The notes beneath the pieces were generated by a model, which saw only the letters and a list, made by a program, of their open reading frames with translations, ran no database searches and was not told the DNA's origin. 64,000 nt of DNA from Intoshia linei (Eukaryota; Orthonectida; Rhopaluridae). Both the position numbers and the translations under genes were made by a program. The DNA lies in the NCBI GenBank assembly GCA_001642005.1, contig LWCA01000002.1, positions 62,001 through 126,000 of the forward strand, written 5' to 3'. Positions within the stretch are counted from its first letter, which is position 1. The number at the start of each line of letters is the position of its first letter. This document shows, piece by piece, positions 34,094 to 46,721 of the stretch.

Positions 34094-34431
34094 TAATTAA
34101 AGTTTAAGTTAAATCTGTTGAATATGTTTAAATTACTATGGTCATAATGAAGCTTAGCTGTATATTTAATATTGTTTGATAATGTATTGGATATGACTTT
34201 AAATTATGTGAATAAACTTATGTTTTTATTACATTTATTGTGCTTTTAGTGCTGTATAAGAACCTTTGTACGAGGTTGCATCTCTGAAAACAATGTAGAA
34301 TGATTATGTCGATATAATAAAACAATTACGGATTAATTGTTTGAAAAAATTGTCATTAACACCGCTAAGGGTACTAGTAAATTCAGTATAGCCCGTTAGA
34401 GACAGATTTTTTAATGATCTCAGAAATTATA

Positions 34432-35803
34432 CAGTCCGTTCAATAATAATAGGAATTTTCGTTTATTGCAGTTTTCTCAGTAGTTGATAGTAGAATAATA
34501 AAAATCAGTAATGTCCTGGACAATATTACTTGAATACGAGATATCAATATATAAATTAAAAAAACAGAAAGGATTAATTAGAAAAAGCATTTTAGTAATT
34601 CGATAACATTTATAGGCGTTCACTTATAATAGGAATTATATTTAATTTTGAAACTATACAACTTATATATCTAAAATTATATATAATTTAAAGCTAATAT
34701 TTTGTGTGATCACGTTTATTCTCTAAAACAGCCAAAAATCGTGAGGGCATAGATTTTATAAGAAATTGTTTGATTATTTCTCCGTTATCATACTTGCATT
34801 TCTCCCACGCCAAAAGTACTGCCACTCGAACATCATTTTTGTTATTATATTGTTTGTTACCGTTATCATATATTCTTAAACACATATTATGCCAGAAATT
34901 TTCGATTATATGTAGATCAGGACTCAATGGAGGATGGTTTATTAGATTAATGTGGGCATTTTCAAACATTTGCATGGTTGTTTTAGCTTTATGTACCGAT
35001 GCATTGTCTTGTAAAAAAATTATGGAAAGGTTGATATATATGTAGAAAGTGCTCCGAAAAAATATTTTGGTAAATTTCAGCATTCATTGTTCTTGGAATT
35101 TCAACCAAAGTACTGTGCATATTTTTAATGATTGCTCCCCAAAACATTAAACATCCTCCTGAACTATGACGATTTATTTTCCCCAATTTTTGAGTAGATA
35201 TATCTTGCCAAGCCTTATCACAGCTATTTCCATCTAATGTAAACAATTTTTCGTCCGAAAACCAAACATTTTCCCAATCGGTATTATTAGTAATCATTTA
35301 TTTTATGTATTTAACTCGAGCTTCCTTATGCTTTTGATTTAAATTTGATTTTTTCATTAAAGATCGATACCTAATAGTTGTTTCCTTCTTTAAAATGTTC
35401 CAAACTGATGTCTTAGAAATTCCACAAAGCGAGGCAGTGACCTTTAGAGATTTTTTGTTATTAATTATATTTTTTTACACTTTTTATCATTTTTGAATCT
35501 ATTTTACTTGTTTTACCACAATTAGACATATTTTTATTATAATCTGTATTATTTTCTAAAAAATTGAAAATATTTTGGATTACGTTCACCGACCTTATAA
35601 CCACGTTTTTTTGGTGGATTACCATTTATTATTTTCCTTCTAACTTCTAATGGAGTATAACCATCATTGTACATAATTTCAATGGATGTCTGTTCTTCTT
35701 TAGTTAACTTTGTACCTCGTCCCATTGTATGTGAATTTTTTTAACAGTTAATGAATTAATAAAGTTTTTATTACATAATTCCTATTTTTAATGAACGACA
35801 ATA
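34432..35803 (-). pseudogene. Decayed Tc1-like DDE transposon
   Basis: The gene starts at about 35726 with MGRGTKLTKEEQTSIEIMYN (helix-turn-helix part). It continues in other frames through a second DNA-binding helix (SLKVTASLCGISKTSVWNIL). The catalytic core follows: VWFSDEKLF, then LQDNASVHK and SPDLHIIENFW. A TAA near 35300 and several frameshifts break it. Inverted ends are seen at 34432 (CAGTCCGTTCAATAATAATA) and near 35777-35803 (AATTCCTATTTTTAATGAAC), with a second internal copy of the left end at about 34613, as in IR/DR-type Tc1 elements. A TA precedes the left end; the right end is eroded. Confidence 0.85.
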
Positions 35804-38187
35804 AATTTTATCAAATTTTTAAAATGCTTTTTACAATTAATTATGTTTGTTTAATGTTTGTAAACCTTAAATTTATATCTTGTGTTTTAATCATATTTTC
35901 ATACTTATTACGGATTTTCAATATTTTATGTCTGTTGATAACTGTTAAAAATGAAATTAATCAAATTTACTATTATTTTTGGAACGGAGTGTATTACAGT
36001 AATAAGATCGTAGTTAATGAATGCAATTTGGAAACAGTTTACTTATTTATTTATTCAATTATAAGATAATGTAAATATCAAAATTAATACAAATTCGATT
36101 GATAACTATATTACTATGGTGTTTGTAAAAATTTGTACCACCTGATTCGGGTGACCTGAGTATAGTACACTATCTGATTGCAGTATGGGTTTGTGAGTTA
36201 TGTTTATTGTCGGTTGTTCGTAATAGGGAAATAAAAGTTATTTTATAATTCTAAATATAATAAAATAATAATGATTAATGATTATAATCATAATGTGGTA
36301 AATTGCCACATTACCACTGGTAATAAATTGGCTCCAATATTTATAATTCTCAAGTTAAAAACCGCTGATATTCATATTAAATTTAGAACATTGAAAAAGC
36401 TAAACACGATTTAATGTACAGTATTTACCTGTCACCATATTTTCATGGTATATACCCATTACTTGGTCGACTTTATCCAGGAAAAAATATTAGTAAATTG
36501 TTAAAAACAAAAGAAATGGATAATGTTAGATGTCAAATTATCAATAATATCGAAAATAATTTTCCAAAGTGTTTACCGGAGAAAGTGGACAAAGTTTCAA
36601 TTATGTATGTTTTTATATTTATTTACTCAATCGGGACTAGAATTCGCAAACGATAAAATACCCACCATTAGAATAGGTTTAGATTATTTTCAATGGTGAA
36701 ACTATAATATTCATTTTTCTATTAACCAGTTCTCTGGTTAGCAAACGTTTGTGATTCTTTTGATTTTGAAAGAACGATTTTGTTTATTCTTCATTTTTAG
36801 TAAAAAACCTCAAAAAGTGACCACAAACTTTTATGCAAGTTTATGCATTGAAAAAACAATGGTTTGTTCAAAAATTAATTTTTTTATTATATAAATTTTA
36901 GATACAAAATAAGGTTAAATCTCTATTATTGCAGCGTCCTAATCTTTCCAGAAAATTACCTTTCCTCTAATTTAAATGTAAAAATTAGTTTGTAAATACT
37001 AAATGTAGTTTTTTCAAAATATAAATTTAATCAAAAAATGTTAATTTTTAATGTAATATTATTCAGTCAAGTTGCGTTTATTCCACGTCTAATCAACTTT
37101 TTTGAAGTTATTTAAATTTCCCTTTACGATCACAAATGTTTCAATAACCAAAAACTGATTTAATTTAAATCAATGTTTTATAGCCTTTTGTCCCGCGACC
37201 TGCCTCATATTTTTTTCTGACTAGAGTCAATTCAGATTTTTGAATGTAAATTATTTTCAAAAAATTATTAACGTGAAAAATGTGATATATAATTAACATT
37301 ACATTTGCTAAATCTTAAAAAACTTGTTAAATGTGATGAGTGTATTACAGGTTGGCTTTTGCACGACATATCAAATCTAAGATTAATATTTGAGATAACA
37401 TTCACACACAGATAACTCACACAGGCTTATATTTACTTTAAAAAAGGAATGAAACCACGTGATCCCATTCTTAAGAAACTATAATTTAAATTATATCATA
37501 CTTAACCATTTCATCACCTTATGTAATATATATTATTACTATTGATTTTGACTATTATATGATATTCACTGATTTTGTAGGAAAAATTTAGTAACTTGGC
37601 CGAAAGTTCGAAAATTATTTCAGCTTACAGTTTGCAGTTCAAAATATTCTGCATTTGTGTATTTGCTGTCTAAACTTTAGACTCTAAAGTACGATGGATT
37701 CGGTGAGCCTAACAATTACATTAACAATCGGTTAACAAGAATCAATGATTAAGAATAACAGATTTCTCCCACGTGTTATATATGATAATATGATAATATG
37801 AAAATCCCTACTCAATATCAATTGCATTATAAATGTTTGCTACACATTATAAATATTAGTTATAGTACAGTAATAGTGTAGATTCACTAGTAATGTAATT
37901 ATAAATATTTTATATTGAATGTATACGGCGGTATAGCACATTTATACATCTTACAAGTGCAAACATCTATGAGAAAATGTATCAAAAAATAAATTTAATT
38001 ATGAAATAAATCAACTAGGTATTTGAAAAATAAATTAAAGTATAATTTGTAAAGATTTTTAATGTAATAATATAAACATGTTTAAATGTATGTTATAACG
38101 TTTAAAATGGAAACCAATTGGGATATACACTGAAATGCAAAAAGATTTCAAATTTCAGCTTTGTATTAACAGTAAATATTTATAAAT
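35804..38187. other. Intergenic with one weak open frame
   Basis: AT-rich. The frame at 36414-36605 (YSIYLSPYFHGIYPLLGRLY ...) is less AT-driven than its surroundings and ends at a plausible splice donor, so it could be an exon of an unknown gene. It matches nothing I recognise, and no partner exon was found. The rest shows nothing. Confidence 0.3.
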
Positions 38188-39280
38188 ATGAATTTAAGAA
38201 GTCAATATAGACGGCATCGCACAACATTTACGTTTGATCAGGTACAATAAAAAATATCAATATGCATTTTAAATACTAAATATTTTAGTTGAATATTTTA
38301 GAAAATCAATTCAAAATAACACAATATCCCGATGTACTCACCAAAAACATAAACATTACATATTTTTTAGATTTTTGTTCGTGAATATTTGGGTAATATG
38401 ATGCATTTAAATGAAGCTAGAATTCAAGTAAGGAATACGTAATTTATAATTTAATTGTATTGTTTAATAACAATAATAATAAGTATAAATTTATCATTTA
38501 TTACCTTTATATCAGCGATCCCAATTATTAAAAATATACTGGGTTGATAATAAACAATTAACAATACAATATAAATATGCATATTGCCTGTGAATAAAAA
38601 TTACAAAAATTCCGCCAAAATAATTTGAGACATATTTTTATCAATACGGTAACATTTCATATTAATAGTAACTAAACATATCAACAAAAAGTTCCAAATA
38701 TATTGGCTATTATCACAGTAATAAAAAAATGGTAGTACGTGTTTAAAATTGTAAAATTTAATTTTTATCCAAATAATTCTGAAAACCAATTTTCAAAAAA
38801 AATAAATCCATTAATAAAATTTTAGTGATTAGTAAAAATTATAATTAAAATAAATTTATTTTAAAAAATATATATTTTATTGCGCCATTTAAAAAAATTG
38901 TGCAACAGGCAATATTTTTACAAACATGCATTTTCATTTTGTAAAATGTAATCATTATTTGATGTGATTGTTTTATAAACGTAATTATTGAATTTAAAAC
39001 TACATGCAGACATGTATTATTATTTTAGGTTTGGTTCCAAAACAGAAGAGCCAAGGAAAGAAAAAAAGATACACCAAAAATGAATGAAATTGATTCAAAA
39101 ATCCGAAATGCGACAAATTATAAAATGCTACGCAATAGTTTTCTTTTACAGTATATTGCATTAAAAAATATGGAAAAAATACAAGAGAATTCTAAAAAAA
39201 AGTACACAATAGATTTTTTAAAGGTTTCCAATGGTATTTCATTTTTTACGATTTTTATTGTTTATAATGTAAATTTTTAA
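38188..39280 (+). CDS. Paired-like (PRD-class, Q50) homeobox protein
   Basis: Four exons: 38188-38241, 38289-38333, 38371-38427 and 39029-39280 (135 aa if the last frame runs to its stop). They assemble a full 60-residue homeodomain beginning YRRHRTTFTFDQLN, with YPDIFVRE in helix 2 and VWFQNRRAKERKK at the end. Recognition residues are W48, F49, Q50 and N51. The introns fall after homeodomain residues 12, 27 and 46; the 46/47 intron is typical of PRD-like genes. Helix 1 and the first loop are divergent (LNILENQFKITQ). The protein is short, with the homeodomain almost at the N-terminus and a Lys-rich tail. A DNA-binding developmental regulator is expected. PRRX and SHOX are the nearest by eye, but orthology is open. 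One intron is 37 nt. Confidence 0.9.
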
Positions 39281-40180
39281 ATGAAATGAAAATTTTAGGA
39301 CACCCGAAAATGAAAAATAGACCTAATAAAATTCACAAACGATACGTAGTATAATAATATGTCATATAATCCGAGCCGCCTATATAATGCTTTTGACATT
39401 TTAAATTTAACACAAAATAGTTATCATATTCAAGAATATAATTTTTTAATACTCAATTTGTTAAAATAAGACTACCATTTTACAAAAATTTCGTCGAGCC
39501 CCTAAGAGGCCTCGAATACGGTAGGTTTGGCTCTGTTCATAGTATCGGTTAATTACAATTAGAGTCAACTACTAAGAAGGTTTAAATGTTCTTAAACGAG
39601 TCTTAACGTATATAAATTTATAGTGAAATAATTGAAACTAAATATTTTAATTATTTTCAATATTATTAAAAATCTAATATAATTTACGATTGGAAATCTG
39701 AAACATATACAAATTTACAATAATAAATAATTTAATATTTCACTAGTATCAAAAAACTACACTTAATTGAAAATATAATGAAAAATTGAATATTGTATTG
39801 TTTGTTAAAAATATATTTGTGTCATAGTATATTGAAATTCACTCGAGATATTATTATCAGGAAACCAAGATTTAAATTTTAAATCAATATGATATCAAGC
39901 TTATATACATAACATGACATTTACATTAATACAATTGTGTTTGCTTGTCTATTGTTTTATGTTAGTGTAAATTAGTTAAAATGAATTTCTAAATTTCTTT
40001 TTAATAATGAACTGTAAATGAGAACATTGCAATTCAAAAATTAACGAAAAATAAACAAAACAAAAGAATTTTTCAGTTTATAAAATGAAAATTGGTTTAA
40101 ATGATATTGTAATGACTAAACATTAACACATAATTTTTTATGGAGATTTGTGAATAATTTAAATCTAATTACATTTTCTA
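39281..40180. other. Intergenic with a repeat fragment
   Basis: Around 39355-39545 a repeat fragment ends in GAATACGGTAGGTTTGGCTC, a 3' terminus shared with several other loci in the window (12422, 43887, 53425). No gene is seen. Confidence 0.5.
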
Positions 40181-41820
40181 ATGGTTTTAATGACTGATTG
40201 CTACAATAACATTAATTTGATACGCGGGCCAGATGGTAGTGTCAACTATAATGTTTCTTCGTTGTATAGACCTTCGTCTATCATTCAACGCAAAAATAAC
40301 ATTTTAGCGGAATATGGAGTATCTGGGAAGAAGAATACTAATCTTCCGTATGTACGAGGTGCCAGGCGAATGCATATCACTACTTTTAGAATGGATCATG
40401 ATTTTTTTCATGGTATTTCACCTAAGCACTATATTACCACAAACAAAATGGTACGTTCATGTATATTTGTAATGATCGTTTGTAAAATATTTAGCTGTAC
40501 TACAATGATCAATATAGAATTTATCAAAAGCCTACTGTTGATAATGCAACACGTAATGATTCCAAAAATATTTATGCAAACTTGAATAATTTGGTAAAAT
40601 TTGAAAAAAAATATCTTTCAGATGTTTATAAATCAACCAACACGACAGAGTTCACCGGCAAAGACAATGAGGATGTAATTTTTTAACATTACTTATAACT
40701 CAGATTATCACATGATTTTACAGTGTACAACAAATTTTTTGGTGAATAATAATTATAATTGTTTTGGATTTTATATTGAAGATTCATAATGAGAAACATT
40801 AATAACTTATAAAACTCCTAAGGATCCATTAATGTCATAAAGTTAAATGATTAACTAGGGTAGAGGTGGAGAAAGTGCGTCATTCTGAATTATTTTTAAA
40901 ATATTTATTTTTGGTAAAATGGGATTTTCAGAAAAATATTGGTAAAAACGGTTTTTTCCTTAATGGTTGGTAAAATCGAGTTTTTTCTTTTGGTCAGGTA
41001 GGGGGATTTTTCAAAAAAAAATATTAGAAAATAGGATTTTTTCCATAAGGGTTAATAATCTAAAATTTTCGTATTCACCCCTAATAATAAATAATAAAAT
41101 ATCTCACCCCTTGAGGTGACCAGTCACTTCATGAGAAGCACTGCTGTATTTGATTACATTTCATTTAGAAAGGTGCGGCCTTCGAACAGTAAATGCTTCC
41201 CCACCTCTGAACTAATGTCTGATTTTTCTTGAAAACACATCGAGATTAAAAAAATGTATTTGAATCAGGCTATCTTAAACAATCAACGTTACTATAATCC
41301 TCAGTTCAGTTTCCTTTAAAGTAGATACTTTTGATTAATAAAATTGATTTTATAACAATTTTATCGCTTTAAAAATAAAAATTGAATCAAAAAGTAGTAA
41401 ATTCATTTTATTTTTTTTATGAAAAAATTTTTCGGTACATTGCCAGCAAGATGTGAAACCTGATTTAAATTTTTAAAGTACATGTATATTAAAATATATA
41501 CATGTATAGTATTTGAAAATTTAATTAATAAAGCTAAATTTCGTTAACAGAGAAATGCAATGATTGAAAAAGCCCAAGAATATAACGATAGAATGAAACG
41601 AGGAAATATAAATTTACATTTTGTAAATTCTAATAATACTAGTCCAACCACTGAAAAATGGACAAATTATAAAAGAAATTATGGAATATTGGGTGCTCTG
41701 ACTTGTGCGAGTAATGCACCTCGAAATGTCAACATTGAAACAAAAAAATTTCACAAAAAAAGTAGAGATCTAGCATTATATAATGAAAGAAGATTACTCA
41801 CGCTACCCCTTATTAGCTGA
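40181..41820 (+). CDS. Unrecognised 239-aa protein
   Basis: Three exons join in phase 0: 40181-40450, 40495-40674 and 41551-41820. The protein is hydrophilic, rich in Asn, Tyr, Lys and Arg, with no signal peptide or membrane segment. Notable stretches are LPYVRGARRMHITTFRMDHD near residue 55 and AMIEKAQEYNDRMKRGN near 155. The first intron is 44 nt. Intron 2 (876 nt) contains a fragment related to the interior of the 24194-25245 element. I do not know the family. The pattern of short aromatic and Asn/Arg motifs recalls axonemal microtubule-inner proteins, but that is a weak impression. Confidence 0.65.
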
Positions 41821-42190
41821 ATGTTAAAAATTTATTTACAAATTTTAAAATCAAGATTTTAATCTATAAGCTAGAACTGTGTAAAGCCAATGTTACTAAT
41901 GCTGCATCTTCTAATGAATTTGTCGCTTCTTTTTCATTCAATAATAATTTTATCTAAATTTTGTTTAATTGTTTATAATAAATATTGTAAATGTTATAAA
42001 TTAGTGATCGACAAACTGGCTCGCGATTTTTTTTAAATTATATAATAATTTGAAAATTAAAAAAAATTAATTATTTACTAATTGAATAAATTTAAATCCT
42101 CACACAGATCAAACTAAACTGATAAACAATTACATGTTTTATAAGTCCCAAGTATTCGTGTCATGAATCCTCAAAGAGTTATACTCTAAA

Positions 42191-45100
42191 TTAAAATATA
42201 ACCTTTTTCATGGTAGGTTCAGATGATTTGCTAAGAGAAAATATACTTTGAGATTCGAGCAATTCACAAGAATAGGCAAAATCAGACAAAACTATAGGAC
42301 GAATTCCTTGTAGTTTGCAAATATTTCGGTATTTTTGATAAATCTAAAAATTTTATTAAATTACTCAAGAAATGATTGCAATTTTAATGCAGAGTAAGAC
42401 TTATCATGCTTAAGGTCCCGAAAATAAAAAATATTTCTCAAACGATGCGCAACTCAATTTTTCCATGGTGAAACAAGTTTGTGAACTACTCCTTTAAAGG
42501 ATTATTAATAGTGAATAGTAGCATTTTTATGTAAGATTTTAGCATTAAATATATTTTTGGGGTAAAATTAAAAAAGTTTGCCCTCGGCAGAGCTAGCTAC
42601 CACTTGTACAAAAATGTTTGTCAGCCCACTTTAAAAAAAATGTTTAGAAAAACTATTATAAAATAGAAAATATTCAATGTTTTCGATACTTATATGATAT
42701 GTATTAAATATTATAATTGGATAGTCTCATGTAATTTAGATTATGTTAAGATAAACAAAAATATATATTATAAATATTAAGAATTAATTTACCTTTGATA
42801 ATGCAATATTTTTAAGTTTTAATTTTCTTGATAGCATGAGATAGGAAGTGATGGCTAATTTTTGTACCAAGGGCAATTTAAGTCTTGAATCACGTAAAAG
42901 TGTATTTTGAGTAGTTTTGTTCAATGTAGACATAATAGCCATGGGTCCAACCGATTTTCGTTTAGAGCAATCTAATAATAAAAATTACAATAATTGTGAA
43001 AATTTCAGAAATTTAAAACGTATGCGTGAATTGAGCTCAGTGGTTTTCAACCTTACTCAGACAGTGTCACCAATACGTAAACTTTAAAATGTTAAACAAA
43101 AACTACATCAAAGTGTAAAATTGTACCAATGAAATGGAACCGATATTTTTAAATGTCAAAATCTAGTACATCACTAGTAATATTGTGTCAGACACGTTGA
43201 AAACCATTCAGTGGTTATAATAACTAAAGACAAACCAAATAATTAATTTTTTCTCAAAATTAGAATAATTTCCAATTGTTAATTTCAAAAATAGGGATTA
43301 TAGACACTTAACTACAATATAACTACCCTAGCCTTTAATTATCAACAAAAATTGAAACACTGTAAAGTATCCATAAATCCTTCAATAGAAGTATCAGATT
43401 CTAACCACATTAATGCATTTGAACAAAGATCTAGAGCGTTTCTGATATCACCAGCAGATGCAGAAATTTTTCTGGCACATAATTCGATTGCAGATTTATC
43501 AATTTTTTCAAATTTTTTAGTCTAAAATTTAAAATACATTAAAAAAGGTTGAGTAACCTTCAAAGTTCAATTTTAGAGATACTCGTAATTTCAAAATTAT
43601 TCATGTTAATTTAGTCTTTTGAACAAAAACTATATTTTAATTACGCTTAAAAATGTCAAACAAGACGGTAACAGAGCCGAACCCTTGGGATTAATTAGAC
43701 TCTTGGGCCTACGTTTTGAAAATTGAGCATTAAAATTTTTTTTTGGAATATTATAACTATTTTGAGGGTGATATTTAAACTGTCAAGTTCAGACCCGTAA
43801 AGAGGTGGTTTGGGTTATATAGCATAATACATCGTTTTTAAACATTTTGATTTTCGGGTGGCTTCGAGCAGGGTAGGTTCGGCCCTGGTTACTAGTTCTG
43901 TCTAAAGTTTTGTAGCATGCTATAATAAGTAGCACCTATTCTATTATAATAGAATACTAATTAGAAATATACCATATAAATTCTATCTACAATAATATCA
44001 TGTATTTGATTGGACGTGTACGGTTTAAATGTGATGCATTCTGCTTCCTGGTTTAAATAAAGATGAATAATGTTTGGTAAAACATCTTGACCAAAATTTA
44101 AAGAATTACAAATTCCTATAATTGCCAAATTATTTACAGAGAGTAACTGAAATATTTTGTACAATTTTTCGTAATTTTTATCTTTTAATTGATCAATTTC
44201 ATCAAAGATTAGGAATCTAAACATATACTTATACAATAGTTTATAAAAAAATTGAAATTATTTTTCTATTCAACTAAGTAAACTTTTTTGAGAAAACACC
44301 GTGGTACCGGGTTACATGTAAATTAGTGACCCCTATATACATATTAAAAAATTTGATTCCTCTATCCATTGTTTAACTTTTGAGCGTTACCGTGTTGGAG
44401 GAAAAATTTCTTGCCACCATATAAAAAATTTTGAAATTATTAAATTAGAATAGTAGACTCCGTGATGATCGGGGCCCTCTCCATGACCTTGTGTAACTTT
44501 GTAAGTTCCCCGGTATTGATATAATATATTCGATATAATTTTAACTTATATAATATGTTACGCGCTTTTTGTATGTGTGTGTGTTCCACTTTATTGAAAT
44601 AACTACCAGTTTTAGAATTTTATAAAGTCCACATCGTTTATTTCAATAACTACCAGTCTTAGAATTTTATAAAGTCCACATTTCAATTACAGTTCTTTCC
44701 GGGACGTATAATAAGATAAATTTCAACCTCCCAATTTCATATCTTACGGGTCAAAAACCCCAGTTGACCCTCTTTTTGAAAATCAAACGCATTGCAGAAT
44801 TTAAAAAATATTATATATATTAGAGTTCTGCATTACGATCTATATAAAATTGTAGGTTATAGACAGGACGCGAACACGTTTTAAATTGAATGCGGACCGC
44901 GTTGCAGTACTCTACAGTAGTTTGTATGAATAGTTTTATAAACAAAATCTTAAATAATAAATGTTACGTCACATGTTGTTGATCCCTTAGAATATTACAA
45001 ATTTTTGATATGTATGAATCCATTTTCATTGAAGATTGTCTTTCAACTAATACACGTACACGTTTCTTAACTTTTTTCTTGAAATGTTTCATAATAATTT

Positions 45101-45923
45101 CAAAAATTTGAGAAATTTTACAATTCTGTAAACAGTTGATATAAATCATTTGGTAGTCATTTTTAAAGTTGGAAAATGCATGTTGAGTTAATATAGTTTT
45201 TCCTGTTCCAGGGTTTCCTTGTAAGGTTAAACAACCACTTTTTGTTTTTAAGCATTTCAATAAAAAAGCTTCAATTTTTAACAGTTCTTGTTCTCTACCA
45301 ATAATCCTTTTTGGACGACATTTTGATAGTGATAATATGATATCACTTAAATCTAAAATTATATAAAACTAGGGTTAGTGTTAATGCAATTAGTATGTTT
45401 TATAACGAGGTTTATTGACTCAGTATGGTATATTTCTAGGTTTCAAATTTAGACTAAAAAAATGTAGTTCATCATGAATGAAATGACAAGTTAGTGTTAA
45501 TCAGCGGTTTCTAAACCTTTTCCGTTTACATTAAAAATATACATTGATTGCTACTGTCATTAATAATTGAATATATTAAGTTAATATATTAGTTAATAAT
45601 TAACTAATATGATGATTTGACAGTTTAAAAAAATAATTTTTTTAATGCTCAAATTGGAACTATGTCCCAGTTTATAAAAATTTCGTAGAGCCCGAAGAGG
45701 GGCCTCCATACAATAGGCTCGAATTTACATATGGACCAATTTGATAGCCAAAGTTTGGTTTGAAAAATACTGGGTTGGAAACACCGGCACATATTATGTA
45801 CTACATAAGTATATAAATAACATATTTTATCATGAATAAAGATAAACTACCTTCTTGATCGTTTTTAATAGGCGATACGGATTTTAAACTAGTTAGGTCT
45901 ATTGTTCTGCGAGTTTGAACCAT
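42191..45923 (-). CDS. CDC6: CDC6, replication licensing AAA+ ATPase
   Basis: Six exons close in frame to 402 aa: 45923-45851, 45352-44968, 44216-43973, 43521-43347, 42971-42793 and 42343-42191. Walker A GNPGTGKT is at residues 70-77, Walker B FDEID near 157-161, and a sensor-1 region IGICNSL follows. Sensor 2 lies in ARKISASAGDIRNALDLC. The C-terminal winged-helix portion ends SCELLESQSIFSLS. CDC6 binds ORC at origins and helps load MCM2-7. The CDK-regulated N-terminus is nearly absent: about 40 residues before the ATPase domain against about 170 in human, with one SP site (SVSPIK). ORC1 is less likely, because no BAH region is present and the DQL Walker-B context fits CDC6. The donor of exon 4 (43346) is the least certain splice. 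Confidence 0.9.
42465..42625 (-). repeat. Repeat containing the CTCTGCCGAGGGCA block, inverted relative to 20590-20750
   Basis: Read on the minus strand, this segment aligns with 20590-20750 over most of its length. It lies in the last intron of CDC6. Confidence 0.75.
43038..43209. mobile_element. Candidate short hAT-type MITE in a CDC6 intron
   Basis: The left end CAGTGGTTTTCAACC faces GTTGAAAACCATTC, with complementary subterminal CAGACAGTGTCA and TGTGTCAGACACG. No clear 8-bp target duplication was seen. Confidence 0.4.
43672..43887. mobile_element. Candidate MITE with CAGAGCCGAACC termini
   Basis: The left CAGAGCCGAACCC and the right end (complement CAGGGCCGAACCTACC) are inverted termini 216 bp apart, in CDC6 intron 3. 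The right terminus recurs at 12422-12450, 39520-39533 and 53425-53445. Confidence 0.45.
44590..44686. repeat. Tandem duplication, two copies, 47-nt period
   Basis: The block AACTACCAGTTTTAGAATTT...GTCCACAT is repeated with a 47-nt offset, differing at a few positions. It lies in CDC6 intron 2. Confidence 0.8.
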
Positions 45924-46068
45924 TTAATTGTATAATTTAATAAATTGAGTCAAAACAAATTTTCATCGGCGCAATTATAAAATTTGCAAAATAATAAAAT
46001 CAACTAATTACCATGGCTGATATTGTGATTTATATTTTTGTTTGTAATTTAAAGATTAGATTCTAAAC

Positions 46069-46721
46069 CAGGGGTCTAGAGTTACTAACATTAAGTTATT
46101 CTCAAGTTGAGATTCAACCCGAATTTTTGAGCGAAGTGTGTTATTTTTTTTGTTATTTAAAAAAATTTTTGGGGTCCTCTTTTACTTTGGGGTCTCTTTT
46201 TTAAAAAATAATGACAGTTTACACACAATTTTTATTGCAAATTTTAAAATAAATATTTTAAATTTTTTATAATAAATATCAAATAGTACATTTCAAATGA
46301 CTTTGATTGAAATAATTAAATTACCCTGAGAAATTTCACTTAACCCTGCGCCCTGAGTTGAATTTGAAAACCCGAAATCTCAGGGGAAAAATGACGCAGT
46401 TGGCAACCCTACAGGGGTCGGCAACCTTTTGCATCTTGTGGGTCACTTTTTTAATAAAAAAATTATATGGGCCCGTTTTTAGAAATGTAGACGTGATAGA
46501 TTTTAATTTTAACTGAAGAGAAAAGTTTCTAGTATATTCAACAAAATAGAATCCGGGACGATCTGAAAATTCAGTATTAAAATGATTGTAATGAGCCAGT
46601 TTAAAACGGTGTTTTAAAGTTTAAAATTTAAAAATGAATAATTTACATATTTACTCAAAGGGCCACCAAAATTATTCTGTCGGCCACTTTTGTCTCGCAG
46701 GCCACTGGTTTCCGATCCCTG
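46069..46721. mobile_element. Composite hAT-type MITE pair
   Basis: An inner element, 46412-46721, has ends CAGGGGTCGGCAACC and GGTTTCCGATCCCTG and is closely related to 29455-29743. Directly to its left, a second unit starts CAGGGGTCTAGAG at 46069 and ends ...TTGGCAACCCTA. Only the outermost flanks resemble each other (TTCTAAAC and CTTTAAAC, 6 of 8), suggesting that the pair inserted or aged as one unit. Confidence 0.65.

Noticed and set aside
35791-36069. 92-codon hydrophobic open frame
   Set aside because: It begins in the Tc1 terminal repeat and is composed of AT-rich codons typical of random sequence here.
44590-44686. Possible CRISPR-like repeat
   Set aside because: Only two tandem copies with no unique spacers, in an animal genome; it is a simple duplication.
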